Positions 35,543 to 43,690 of a stretch of 61,010 nt of DNA are shown in pieces; the stretch's first letter is position 1; every line of letters starts with the position of its first letter. Below the pieces are notes generated by a model. The model did no database searches, was not told the DNA's origin, and worked only from the letters and a program-made list of their open reading frames with translations. Origin of the DNA: Paenilisteria portnoyi (GTDB taxonomy: Bacteria > Bacillota > Bacilli > Lactobacillales > Listeriaceae); NCBI RefSeq assembly GCF_014322795.1, contig NZ_JAASTT010000024.1:1-61010 (forward strand), read 5' to 3'. The translations under genes and the position numbers were made by a program.

Positions 35543-35962
35543 TTATAATAGTGCTTTTTCTAAACCTTTAACGGATGCTGCAATATTGTCGCAAACTTCT
35601 TGGTAATAAGCCCACTTTACGGGTTCATCAGGACTTTGTTCGGGATCTTTTATATCCCAATAAACAATTTTGTCGCGAAGCTCGTCTGGAAATCCAGGGG
35701 CGAGTTCGGAGGCAGCATCATAAATCGTGACGATTAGATCAGCCTCGCTTAATAATTTTTGACTAGGAGTTACGGGCATTGTTGCTGGTGGTTCCATGGC
35801 GTATTCCAAAAGGGCATCGGCGACAAATGGGGATGTCTGTGTATGACACCAAGAGCCGCTAATAAATTGGGCGTTGCTGATGGCGAGTTTTGAGGCCCAA
35901 GCTTCCGCCATGGAACTGCGAATGTGTCTTTGTGATAAGAAATAAATAAGTTTTTTCTTCAT
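35543..35962 (-). CDS. ArsC/LMW-phosphatase-like protein lacking the active-site Cys
   Basis: The 139-residue protein has the arsenate reductase (thioredoxin-type) fold pattern: an N-terminal strand then RSSMAEAWASKL, an ISGSW turn, DLIVTIYD and a late WDIKDPEQSP. In active ArsC the strand is followed by C-x5-R; here it reads FLSQRHIRSS, one residue shorter and without Cys. The remaining Cys residues are not at the catalytic positions. It should therefore not reduce arsenate. The L. monocytogenes counterpart (lmo2230) is strongly SigmaB-dependent, and a SigmaB-type promoter is present upstream here. Confidence 0.8.
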   Translation of the reverse strand: MKKKLIYFLSQRHIRSSMAEAWASKLAISNAQFISGSWCHTQTSPFVADALLEYAMEPPATMPVTPSQKLLSEADLIVTIYDAASELAPGFPDELRDKIVYWDIKDPEQSPDEPVKWAYYQEVCDNIAASVKGLEKALL

Positions 35963-36119
35963 GCTCCAAATCCTTTCTTGCTCTTTAGACTGAAAAAATG
36001 CGAGTTTTGCGTTATTCTATACAAGTCTAATGAAAGCAGGTAATAACGCCTGTGTGAAGAACGGCGATGATTTCATATACGATTCATTCATTTGGCCTTT
36101 CCCGTTAACAGTAGATAAA

Positions 36120-36144
36120 TACCCCGTCTGAAAAGACAAAAACC
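36120..36144 (-). promoter_or_regulatory. SigmaB-type promoter of the ArsC-like gene
   Basis: On the minus strand GTTT and GGGTAT are separated by 15 bp, an exact match to the general-stress sigma factor consensus. The start codon is about 150 bp downstream, leaving a long leader. Confidence 0.7.
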
Positions 36145-36179
36145 TCATTTTCAAAATAAAATTAAAAAAGCGTAAATAT

Positions 36180-36200
36180 TGTTACGAAATTGTGTATAAT
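36180..36200 (+). promoter_or_regulatory. Promoter region of the PBP gene with a partial WalR-like site
   Basis: TATAAT lies at 36195-36200, about 120 bp before the GTG start. TGTTAC-N5-TGTGTA (36180-36196) overlaps it and partly matches the WalR repeat TGTWAH-N5-TGTWAH (first half exact, second half 4 of 6). No clear -35 is present. The rest of the 359-bp gap 35963-36321 holds only the SigmaB promoter above. Confidence 0.3.
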
Positions 36201-36321
36201 TACAAGGTGGACATAGAAATCGGTCTAAAGTTGGTGGTGCAAATCAGGCTTTTGCCGTAAAATGGGTGTATACAGCTGAGTTTAACTTTATCAAACTAAT
36301 GTAGAAAGCTAGGAGATATGC

Positions 36322-38460
36322 GTGAATAATGAGAACAAAACTATCTTGACCTATTTAAAAAGCTTCTTTCTCTTTCTAAAGAAGTGGTTGGGGATCGGTT
36401 GGAGTAAATTCCGCCGTTTTTGGAAGAATAAGCATATCGGGAAATTTTTAACACTTATCGGTTTGACGTGTATACTGATTTTTATCGTATCACTGGTCAT
36501 TGTGGCAAAATCAGCCGACATCGATGCTTTAAAAAAGGGACTTGAAACGACGACAGTCATTTATGATAAGGACAACGACAAGGCGGGCGAACTTTCCGCG
36601 TCGGATGCTACGTTTGTGAGCATTAAAGATATTTCTCCGAATCTACAAAATGCTGTTATTTCAATTGAAGATAAACGGTTTTATGAACATGGTGGTTTCG
36701 ATTTGAAGGGGATTTTCCGATCTGTTTGGGGACTTGCTTCAACAGGAAACATCACGGGTGGCGGTAGTACCATTACCCAACAGGTAGCGAAGAATGCACT
36801 TTTAACGCAGGATCAGACTTTTACGCGAAAAGCAAAAGAGTTATTTATGGCGCGTGAGATCGAGAAGACGTACACGAAGGATGAAATTTTGGAGATGTAT
36901 TTGAATACGTCCTACTTTGGAAATAATGAGTGGGGTGTGGAGAATGCGGCGAAGAAATATTTCGGAACGACTGCTTCTGATTTAACGATTCCACAAGCTG
37001 CAACAATTGCTGGTCTTTTGCAAGCTCCGTCTGCCTATGATCCTTATACGCATGGAGATAAAGCAGTAAATAGACGCAATATCGTGCTTGGTGCGATGTA
37101 CACAAATGGTAAGATTACGAAGGAACAAATGAAGGAATATCAGGCAACGAAGCTTGTGCTGACAGATAAATCGAATGACCCGGATAACTATCACTATCCT
37201 TGGTATACCGATGCTATTATCAATGAAGCTTTGAAGGAAACGGACCTGACGCAAGACGATATCATGAAGCAAGGCTATCAAATTTACACGGAGCTTGATC
37301 AAAACTACCAAGCAGCATTGGAGAGCACATTTGAAAATGACAGTTTGTTCCCATCTAATGCCGCGGATGGTACGCTTGTTCAAGGTGGAGCTGTACTGAT
37401 GGATCCTGAGAGTGGCGGTGTTCGTGCGCTTGTCGGCGGCCGTGGGAAACATGTTTTCCGTGGATTTAACCGCGCGACGCAAATGAAAGCTCAACCGGGT
37501 TCAACTATGAAGCCACTTGCGACCTATGTTCCAGCGCTTGAAGAAGGTTGGAAAGTAGATGACATGTTGCAGGATAAGAAGACAACGTACGGTAAATACA
37601 CGCCAACCAATGTTGGTGGTGTTTATCGCGGCGAAGTGCCAATGTATAAAGCTGTAGCGAAATCGATTAATGCACCAGCAGTATGGTTGTTGGATAAAAT
37701 TGGCCTACAAAAAGGTGTCGATTCTGTGAAGCGTTTCGGGATTCAATTGACGAAGGAAGATGAGTATCTAGGCTTAACGCTAGGTGGCTTGAACAAAGGT
37801 GTTTCACCAGTTGAGTTAGCAACGGCTTATGCGACATTTGCAAACGATGGCGCGAAACCAGAATCACACATTATCCGCAAAATTGTTGATCCAACAGGTA
37901 AAGTAGTGTATGAGAATGAGGCGTCTACGAAACAGATTATATCTAAGAAGGTTTCGACGGATATGACTTCGATGCTGATTGATGTTATTAATAATGGTGG
38001 TACTGGTGAAAATGCAGGCGTTTCAGGTTACGAAATGGCTGGTAAAACTGGTTCGACACAAGTACCATTTACGACAGATGGCACGAAAGATCAGTGGTTC
38101 GTTGGTTATACACCAAACTTAGTAGGCTCTGTCTGGATTGGTTTTGATAAAACAGATGAAGCGCACTATTTGAAAACGACGAGTTCTGATGGGGTAGCAT
38201 CGCTTGCGCATTACGTGATGAAGAGCGGGTTGAAGTATCAAAAACCGGTAGACTTTGGAACGAAGAGCGCATCTGCTAAGACAGAAGAGAAGAATCAAGA
38301 GAATGCTGTAACAGAGCAAGCTGGCGATTTCTGGGGTTCTATTAAGGATTCTGCGAAAGGTGCAGGCGAAACCATCAAAAAAGGCGCTGATAAAGCGAAA
38401 GAAATTGGTGGACAGATTGCAGATGGGTTTAGTAATATACTTGATTCATTTGGAAATTAG
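36322..38460 (+). CDS. Class A penicillin-binding protein (bifunctional)
   Basis: The 712-residue protein polymerises and cross-links peptidoglycan outside the membrane. It has a basic cytoplasmic N-terminus, one membrane anchor (about residues 41-63), a GT51 transglycosylase domain with catalytic Glu116 in SIEDKRFYEH, and a transpeptidase domain with Ser394/Lys397 (GSTMKP), Ser448-x-Asn450 and KTGS at 575-578. The C-terminus is a charged, Ala/Lys-rich tail. The start is a GTG with AGGAG 7 bases upstream. It corresponds to PBPA2 (lmo2229) of L. monocytogenes in position and length. Confidence 0.93.
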   Translation: MNNENKTILTYLKSFFLFLKKWLGIGWSKFRRFWKNKHIGKFLTLIGLTCILIFIVSLVIVAKSADIDALKKGLETTTVIYDKDNDKAGELSASDATFVSIKDISPNLQNAVISIEDKRFYEHGGFDLKGIFRSVWGLASTGNITGGGSTITQQVAKNALLTQDQTFTRKAKELFMAREIEKTYTKDEILEMYLNTSYFGNNEWGVENAAKKYFGTTASDLTIPQAATIAGLLQAPSAYDPYTHGDKAVNRRNIVLGAMYTNGKITKEQMKEYQATKLVLTDKSNDPDNYHYPWYTDAIINEALKETDLTQDDIMKQGYQIYTELDQNYQAALESTFENDSLFPSNAADGTLVQGGAVLMDPESGGVRALVGGRGKHVFRGFNRATQMKAQPGSTMKPLATYVPALEEGWKVDDMLQDKKTTYGKYTPTNVGGVYRGEVPMYKAVAKSINAPAVWLLDKIGLQKGVDSVKRFGIQLTKEDEYLGLTLGGLNKGVSPVELATAYATFANDGAKPESHIIRKIVDPTGKVVYENEASTKQIISKKVSTDMTSMLIDVINNGGTGENAGVSGYEMAGKTGSTQVPFTTDGTKDQWFVGYTPNLVGSVWIGFDKTDEAHYLKTTSSDGVASLAHYVMKSGLKYQKPVDFGTKSASAKTEEKNQENAVTEQAGDFWGSIKDSAKGAGETIKKGADKAKEIGGQIADGFSNILDSFGN

Positions 38461-38463
38461 TCG

Positions 38464-38657
38464 CTCAGGGGGCCGACAAACGCTCATTGTTGGGGTTGTT
38501 CGAAGTAAAACGAGTTACAGCCCCAATATGCATGAGAGCAAAGTGAGCATGTAATCCTTTCCGTTAAAAGCTGTGTTCCGATGCTCATGTACAAATCGTA
38601 CATTCCGCTTCGGTACGCGCTTTTGCCTAGGATCTGAGCATTTGTCGGCCCCCTGAG
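38464..38657. repeat. Repeat element 1, copy C (interrupted by element 2)
   Basis: The left arm CTCAGGGGGCCGACAAA pairs with the right arm TTTGTCGGCCCCCTGAG, and pairing extends to GCTCA/TGAGC. The apical hairpin is ATGTAC/GTACAT. A 71-bp element 2 is inserted in the left half. GTTCGG follows. The copy begins 4 bases after the PBP stop codon and ends 44 bases before the next terminator. Confidence 0.8.
38487..38557 (+). repeat. Repeat element 2 inside copy C (71 bp)
   Basis: It runs from TTGTTGGGG to GTAATCC. TTGGGGTTGT pairs with ACAGCCCCAA (one G-U). It is the same length as the reverse-oriented copy in copy B and about 80 percent identical by eye to the lone copy at 19325. Confidence 0.75.
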
Positions 38658-38700
38658 GTTCGGTGGGAAGACGTAGGGAAGAGGTATTTTAAAGAAGTTT

Positions 38701-38736
38701 GACTCAGAGCGTGGATTGTTGCTTTGGGTCTTTTTT
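38701..38736 (+). terminator. Terminator of the PBP unit, beyond copy C
   Basis: GACTCAGAGC pairs with GCTTTGGGTC over 10 bp (two G-U pairs), followed by T6. It lies between repeat copy C and fumC. Confidence 0.7.
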
Positions 38737-38783
38737 GTTGGTAGGATATAGGGAAGTACATAGTTTTGAAGGGGGATTTTTTG

Positions 38784-40142
38784 ATGGTGAGAATGGAGCG
38801 GGATACGATTGGTGAGATTGCGGTTGCTGGGGATAAGTTCTGGGGGGCGCAAACGGAGCGGAGTCGGTTGAATTTTAAGATTGGTGAGGAGAAAATGCCG
38901 GATGAGATTGTGAAGGCTTTTGCGCGGTTGAAGAGGGCGGCGGCTTGGAGTAACGCGGATCTTGGGAAGTTGAGTGTGAGTAAGGCGCAGGCGATTGCGA
39001 CGGTTTGTGAGAGGATTGTGGCTGGCGAACTGGATGCGCATTTTCCGTTGGTGGTTTGGCAGACGGGGAGCGGGACGCAGTCGAATATGAATGTGAATGA
39101 GGTCGTGGCGCATGTGGCGGGCGATTCTGTACATCCGAATGATGATGTGAACATGTCGCAGAGCTCGAATGATACTTTCCCGACGGCGATGCATATTGCA
39201 GCGTATACGGCGGTTGTGGAGCAGTTGATGCCGGAGCTTGAAGCGATGCGGCGCGTGTTGACAGAGAAGAAGGAAAAATATTGGCGGATGGTCAAAATTG
39301 GACGGACGCATTTGCAGGACGCAACCCCACTGACGCTGGGCCAGGAGATAAGCGGTTGGGAGAGCATGATTGCGCACGCAGAAACGTTTATTTCGCAAAG
39401 TAGTGATCATTTGTTGGAGCTTGCGATTGGAGGCACGGCGGTCGGTACTGGGCTGAATGCGACGGTGGATTTTGGTGATCGGGTCGCGAAACATTTGGAG
39501 GCTGATACGGGATATCCGTTCCGCTCAGCATCGAATAAATTTTATGCCTTGACGAGTCATAGTGAGCTTAGTTTTGTGCATGGGGCTGTGCGGGCGTTAG
39601 CGGCTGACTTGATGAAAATTGCGAATGATGTGCGGTTTTTGGCGAGTGGACCGCGTAGTGGGATTGGTGAGTTGACGATTCCAGCCAATGAGCCTGGAAG
39701 TTCGATTATGCCTGGAAAAGTGAATCCGACGCAATGTGAGGCGTTGACGATGGTTGCGGCGCAAGTGATGGGCAATGATACGACTATAAATGTGGCGGCG
39801 AGCCAAGGGAATTTTGAGTTGAATGTGTATAAGCCTGTCATTATTTATAATTTTTTGCAGTCGGTGCGTTTGCTTGCTGATGGGATGCGGTCGTTTAGGG
39901 AGCATTGCTTGGAGGGGTTAGAGGCGAATGAAGCGGTGATGCAGGAGTTAGTTGACCGGTCGCTGATGCTTGTGACGGCGCTAAATCCGTATATTGGCTA
40001 TGAGAAAGCGGCGAAAATTGCGAAGGCGGCGTTTGCGGAAGATTTGTCGTTGAAAGAGGCAGCGATTCAGTCAGGATTTGTGACGGCTGAGCAGTTTGAT
40101 GCGTGGATTGATCCGCTTAAAATGACGAACTTAGAGGGATAA
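38784..40142 (+). CDS. fumC: Fumarase, class II
   Basis: This enzyme interconverts fumarate and malate. The 452-residue protein has the superfamily signature [11 protein letters not shown] (active-site Ser loop), [28 protein letters not shown] and [18 protein letters not shown] lies 7 bases before the ATG at 38784; a TTG at 38766 in the same frame lacks a site. The coding strand is very rich in G (27 G against 9 C in 39061-39120). Confidence 0.94.
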   Translation: MVRMERDTIGEIAVAGDKFWGAQTERSRLNFKIGEEKMPDEIVKAFARLKRAAAWSNADLGKLSVSKAQAIATVCERIVAGELDAHFPLVVWQTGSGTQSNMNVNEVVAHVAGDSVHPNDDVNMSQSSNDTFPTAMHIAAYTAVVEQLMPELEAMRRVLTEKKEKYWRMVKIGRTHLQDATPLTLGQEISGWESMIAHAETFISQSSDHLLELAIGGTAVGTGLNATVDFGDRVAKHLEADTGYPFRSASNKFYALTSHSELSFVHGAVRALAADLMKIANDVRFLASGPRSGIGELTIPANEPGSSIMPGKVNPTQCEALTMVAAQVMGNDTTINVAASQGNFELNVYKPVIIYNFLQSVRLLADGMRSFREHCLEGLEANEAVMQELVDRSLMLVTALNPYIGYEKAAKIAKAAFAEDLSLKEAAIQSGFVTAEQFDAWIDPLKMTNLEG

Positions 40143-40239
40143 TCATACTTTAGGCTGAACTTTGTACGAAACCATTGTGTCGCTGGCTAAAATGCCGTAA
40201 GATAATAGCACTACATGGAAATTAGAGGGTGATGCTATT

Positions 40240-41373
40240 TTGAGTGCTTGGATGACGATTTTATTTATGGTGATTGTTGGGGCATTTATCGGCGCTGCGA
40301 CGAACTTTATCGCGATTCGGATGCTTTTTAGGCCGTTTGAGGCAAAATATATTGGTAAATGGCGAATTCCTTTAACGCCAGGTGTTATTCCGAAGCGTCG
40401 TGAAGAATTGACTGTGAAAATCGGTGAAGTTGTCGCGGAACATTTGTTGACGAACGAGGCGGTGCAGGCGAAGCTTTCTGAGGAAGAACTGCGCGCGGAG
40501 TTGATCGTGACGGCAAACGCGCTGGTTTGTGAGAAGTTGGCGATTGAGACGACGCCGAGGGAACTTTTGGCGCAGTGGGATATGACGGCTATTGGAGACA
40601 CGGCGCATGACAAAATCGCGACGGTTTTAAAAGGACAGCTGGATCAGTTTTTTGTGAAGCGTAATGAGTTGGCGGTGAAAAATGTGTTACCGGATGTGGT
40701 GCACGATGAGTTGGCTCGAAAAATTCCGGCGATTTCGGCGCAAACATTAGAGAAGATTGGGATATTTACGGCGAGTGATGCTGGTAAACTTCAGATTAAG
40801 GCGATGATTGAGCGGATTTTGGCGGAACGTGGGAAAATTGGCGGTATGGTCGGGCTTTTCTTGAATAATGATACCTTTGTGACTCGGATGCAAAAAGAGG
40901 TCGTGAAATTTATCGGAAAGCCGGAGACCGAGGCTGTTTTAGAGGCATTGATCGTATCGGAATGGCAGCAGTTTTCGGAGCGTGCTTTGGTGGATGTGAT
41001 GCCGCTTGAGAAGCAGGAGCAGTTTTCCGAGCAGTTGATTGCGGAGATTATGCGAACGGTGCAACTAGAGAAGTGGATGGATACGCCGGTTCAGGATTGG
41101 GTTCGTCCTTATGAGCAGGATATTTTGGATAAAGTGGTGCCTTTTTTGGTGGATGCGGTGTTGCAGTTTGCGAGTGAGCATAGTGCAGAGGTAATGGAGC
41201 GTCTGGAAATTGGGAAGATGGTGCAGCATCAGATTGAAGCTTTTTCGTTAGGTGAGATGGAACAGATTGTGCTTGATATTTCTGGGAAAGAGCTGAAAAT
41301 GATTACGTATTTAGGCGGTTTTTTAGGAGGATTTATCGGGATACTTCAAGGGATTATTGCTATTTGGTTTTAA
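40240..41373 (+). CDS. yheB: UPF0754 (DUF445) membrane protein YheB
   Basis: The 377-residue protein has a hydrophobic helix at each end (about residues 6-25 and 354-376) and a long helical middle, as in Bacillus YheB, which is the same length. The motif NFIAIRMLFRPFEAKYIGKWRIPLTPGVIPKRRE is the DUF445 signature. The start is TTG at 40240 with GAGGGTG upstream. Function is unknown. It lies 72 bases before yheA. Confidence 0.85.
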   Translation: MSAWMTILFMVIVGAFIGAATNFIAIRMLFRPFEAKYIGKWRIPLTPGVIPKRREELTVKIGEVVAEHLLTNEAVQAKLSEEELRAELIVTANALVCEKLAIETTPRELLAQWDMTAIGDTAHDKIATVLKGQLDQFFVKRNELAVKNVLPDVVHDELARKIPAISAQTLEKIGIFTASDAGKLQIKAMIERILAERGKIGGMVGLFLNNDTFVTRMQKEVVKFIGKPETEAVLEALIVSEWQQFSERALVDVMPLEKQEQFSEQLIAEIMRTVQLEKWMDTPVQDWVRPYEQDILDKVVPFLVDAVLQFASEHSAEVMERLEIGKMVQHQIEAFSLGEMEQIVLDISGKELKMITYLGGFLGGFIGILQGIIAIWF

Positions 41374-41445
41374 TCTTTGCCCTTGTCCGCGAAATTTGAT
41401 ATAGTGGGGAAGGAAGAAAATTTCGTATATATGGAGGAACATAAA

Positions 41446-41799
41446 ATGACTATCAATATTTATGACATTGCGAATGACTTAGAACGTGGTATTCGTGAAA
41501 CAGAACAATTTACGAACTTGAAGCAAGCGTATGCGGATGTGAATGCTGACGCTGAGGCGAAAGTGAAATTCGACCGTTTCCGTGAAGTGCAAGTAACGAT
41601 TCAAGAGAAACAAATGAGTGGTCAAGAAATCGATGATGAAACGATTGATTTGGCGCAAGAAGTTGCTGAAGAAGTACAAAGTAACGCGGCAATTACGAAC
41701 TTGATGGAAAAAGAGCAAGCGATGAGTTTGATTATCAATGACTTAAACCGCATCATCATGACTCCGTTACAAGAATTATATGATGTAAAAGAAAAATAA
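41446..41799 (+). CDS. yheA: YheA (Com_YlbF family) protein
   Basis: The 117-residue acidic helical protein has the YlbF/YmcA-family pattern [19 protein letters not shown] and a coiled-coil middle. It is related to regulators that affect RNase Y and competence, but YheA itself has no settled role. The ATG at 41446 has GGAGG 8 bases upstream. A strong terminator follows. Confidence 0.87.
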   Translation: MTINIYDIANDLERGIRETEQFTNLKQAYADVNADAEAKVKFDRFREVQVTIQEKQMSGQEIDDETIDLAQEVAEEVQSNAAITNLMEKEQAMSLIINDLNRIIMTPLQELYDVKEK

Positions 41800-41809
41800 G
41801 AGTGAGGAA

Positions 41810-41857
41810 AACGCCGTATGAAAGCTACCAATTAGTGGCTTTTGTACGGCGTTTTTT
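41810..41857. terminator. Bidirectional terminator between yheA and the Nudix gene
   Basis: AACGCCGTA pairs with TACGGCGTT, with inner AAAGC/GCTTT pairing and a T run. It overlaps the stop of the convergent Nudix gene. Confidence 0.85.
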
Positions 41858-42290
41858 ATTTCTGCAAGATTTCAGCGGCTTTCAGGGCAGCTGGTGTCGC
41901 ATTTTTGTCTGTGAGTAAATTCATTGGCACCCATTGATAACTAAGCATTTTCGTCGGTTCAACTTGGAAAATGAGCGGAACGGCTTTTTCAGCTGAAAAA
42001 TCAACGCTCATGTAGAAAAGAGCTGTAATGTGTTGCAAAATCCGTTTATCAAGAAATGGATAGCCAACAAGGAAATCGTAGACGCCGAGGTTGGCTGTGA
42101 TATCAGGTTTTCCACCAATTTCGGCTATGTTTCGTTTGAGACAATCCATCAGTGTTTCGGCATCGTTTAGTTTGCCCCCAGGTAAATCCCATTTTTGCTT
42201 GTAGGGGTCCTTTTCTCGTTGTATCATGAGTAGTTTTCCGTTATCTTCTGCGACGCCATATACGCCAAAACTTCGGTGCCAATTGCCCAT
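41856..42290 (-). CDS. Nudix-like protein with a degenerate Nudix box
   Basis: The 144-residue protein has the Nudix fold pattern (KWDLPGGKLN) and a box that reads G-x5-E-x7-R-N-I-A-E-I-G-G. In the consensus G-x5-E-x7-R-E-U-x-E-E-x-G-U, the Glu after Arg is Asn here and the second Glu of the EE pair is Ile. Two metal ligands are therefore lost, so catalysis may be weak or absent. GGAGGT lies 8 bases before the ATG. A sensor or binding role is possible. Confidence 0.78.
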   Translation of the reverse strand: MGNWHRSFGVYGVAEDNGKLLMIQREKDPYKQKWDLPGGKLNDAETLMDCLKRNIAEIGGKPDITANLGVYDFLVGYPFLDKRILQHITALFYMSVDFSAEKAVPLIFQVEPTKMLSYQWVPMNLLTDKNATPAALKAAEILQK

Positions 42291-42451
42291 TGTTCTTACC
42301 TCCTGTGATGTTATTATGTTTAGAATAGCATGTTTTCTTTATAAATGGGAGGTTTTTTAGAAAAATTATCAAATTTTAAGTGGGAATTCATTGTGTGATA
42401 AGGGGTTTCAAGGTATAATAGAACATATATTCGTAATTTAGGAGGGCTACA

Positions 42452-43690
42452 ATGAAAGAGATACGATTTGTACATATGGCAGATTTACACTTGGATAGCC
42501 CGTTTTTAGGCTTGAAGCAGTTGCCAGATGCGGTTTTTAGGCAGTTAAAGGATAGTACGTTTGTGTCGTTTACTAAGGCTGTGGATGTGGCGATGGAAGA
42601 GAAGGTTGATTTTGTGATTATCGCTGGAGATATATATGATGAGGAAGATCAGAGTATTAAGGCGCAGGCTCGATTTTATCGGGAAATGGGGCGTCTTAAG
42701 CAGAGTGGGATTCCAGTTTATATGATACATGGAAATCATGATTATGTCGCGAAATATCAGGATCGCTTGCAATTGCCTGATAATGTGACGGTTTTTGATA
42801 CGGAATTGGAATGTCATACGTTTCTTAGTACGCTGGGGTATAAGGTGAATTTGTATGGATTTAGTTACGGAGAGCGGCATATTCGTGAAGCGGTTTATGT
42901 GAGGTATGAGCGTGAAGGTGAAGCTGATTTCCATATTGGTTTGTTACATGGTTCGGAAATGACGGGAAATCCAGTGCAGGATGTGTATGCGCCGTTTCGA
43001 GTGAATGATATGAAACAGATGGATTATTGGGCGTTGGGTCATATTCATATGCGGCAGGTTTTATTGGAGGAACCGATGATTTATTTCCCGGGAAATATTC
43101 AGGGGAGACATCGTAAGGAAACTGGTGAGAAAGGTGTGACGCTTGTTTCGTTGCGTGAAACGGGAGCGGAGTTGACGTTTGTTGATACGGCGCCGATTAT
43201 TTGGGAAGAGAAGACATTGGAGATTCAGACGGAGGTTGATTTTTCGGGACTTTTTCAGTTGTTGATGCAAGCGGTGAAAGAGGCTAGGCGACCGGATAAG
43301 GCAGTTTTATTATCGTTGGTTGTAAGATCGGAAGTTGCGCTTAGTAGTGATGTGAAGCAGCGAATGGACGGTGGTGAATGGCTGGATATGTTGCAGGAGC
43401 TTTGGATGGATGAGCCTAATTTTGTTTGGGTGATGCGTGTGAGTTATGAAGTGGCGAAGCTGGATACAGATTGGTTAGCTACATCGGGGCTTCTGAATGA
43501 ATGGGAGCTAGCGAAAGAGGATTTGAAGCAGGAGAGTGCATTTTATCAGGCTACAGAGAGTTTATTTTCGAACGGGGCGACAAATCGATTTTTGGAGGAT
43601 TTTGGAGAAACGGATCGAGAAAGGCTTGTGGAGGAATCGGCAAGTTTACTTGAAAATATGTTGGAACAGTTAAAGGGTGACATCAAATGA
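42452..43690 (+). CDS. yhaO: SbcD-like DNA repair exonuclease YhaO
   Basis: The 412-residue protein is a calcineurin-like metallophosphoesterase with all metal motifs: HMADLHLDSP, IAGDIYDEED, GNHDYV and the late GHIHMRQ. The C-terminal half is an accessory domain. It pairs with the ATPase YhaN, much as SbcD pairs with SbcC, and the genes overlap by 4 bases. AGGAGGG precedes the ATG. Confidence 0.9.
   Translation: MKEIRFVHMADLHLDSPFLGLKQLPDAVFRQLKDSTFVSFTKAVDVAMEEKVDFVIIAGDIYDEEDQSIKAQARFYREMGRLKQSGIPVYMIHGNHDYVAKYQDRLQLPDNVTVFDTELECHTFLSTLGYKVNLYGFSYGERHIREAVYVRYEREGEADFHIGLLHGSEMTGNPVQDVYAPFRVNDMKQMDYWALGHIHMRQVLLEEPMIYFPGNIQGRHRKETGEKGVTLVSLRETGAELTFVDTAPIIWEEKTLEIQTEVDFSGLFQLLMQAVKEARRPDKAVLLSLVVRSEVALSSDVKQRMDGGEWLDMLQELWMDEPNFVWVMRVSYEVAKLDTDWLATSGLLNEWELAKEDLKQESAFYQATESLFSNGATNRFLEDFGETDRERLVEESASLLENMLEQLKGDIK

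Noticed and set aside
19325-38657. CRISPR array
   Set aside because: The repeats are few, dispersed over 19 kb, differ between copies and have no regular spacers.
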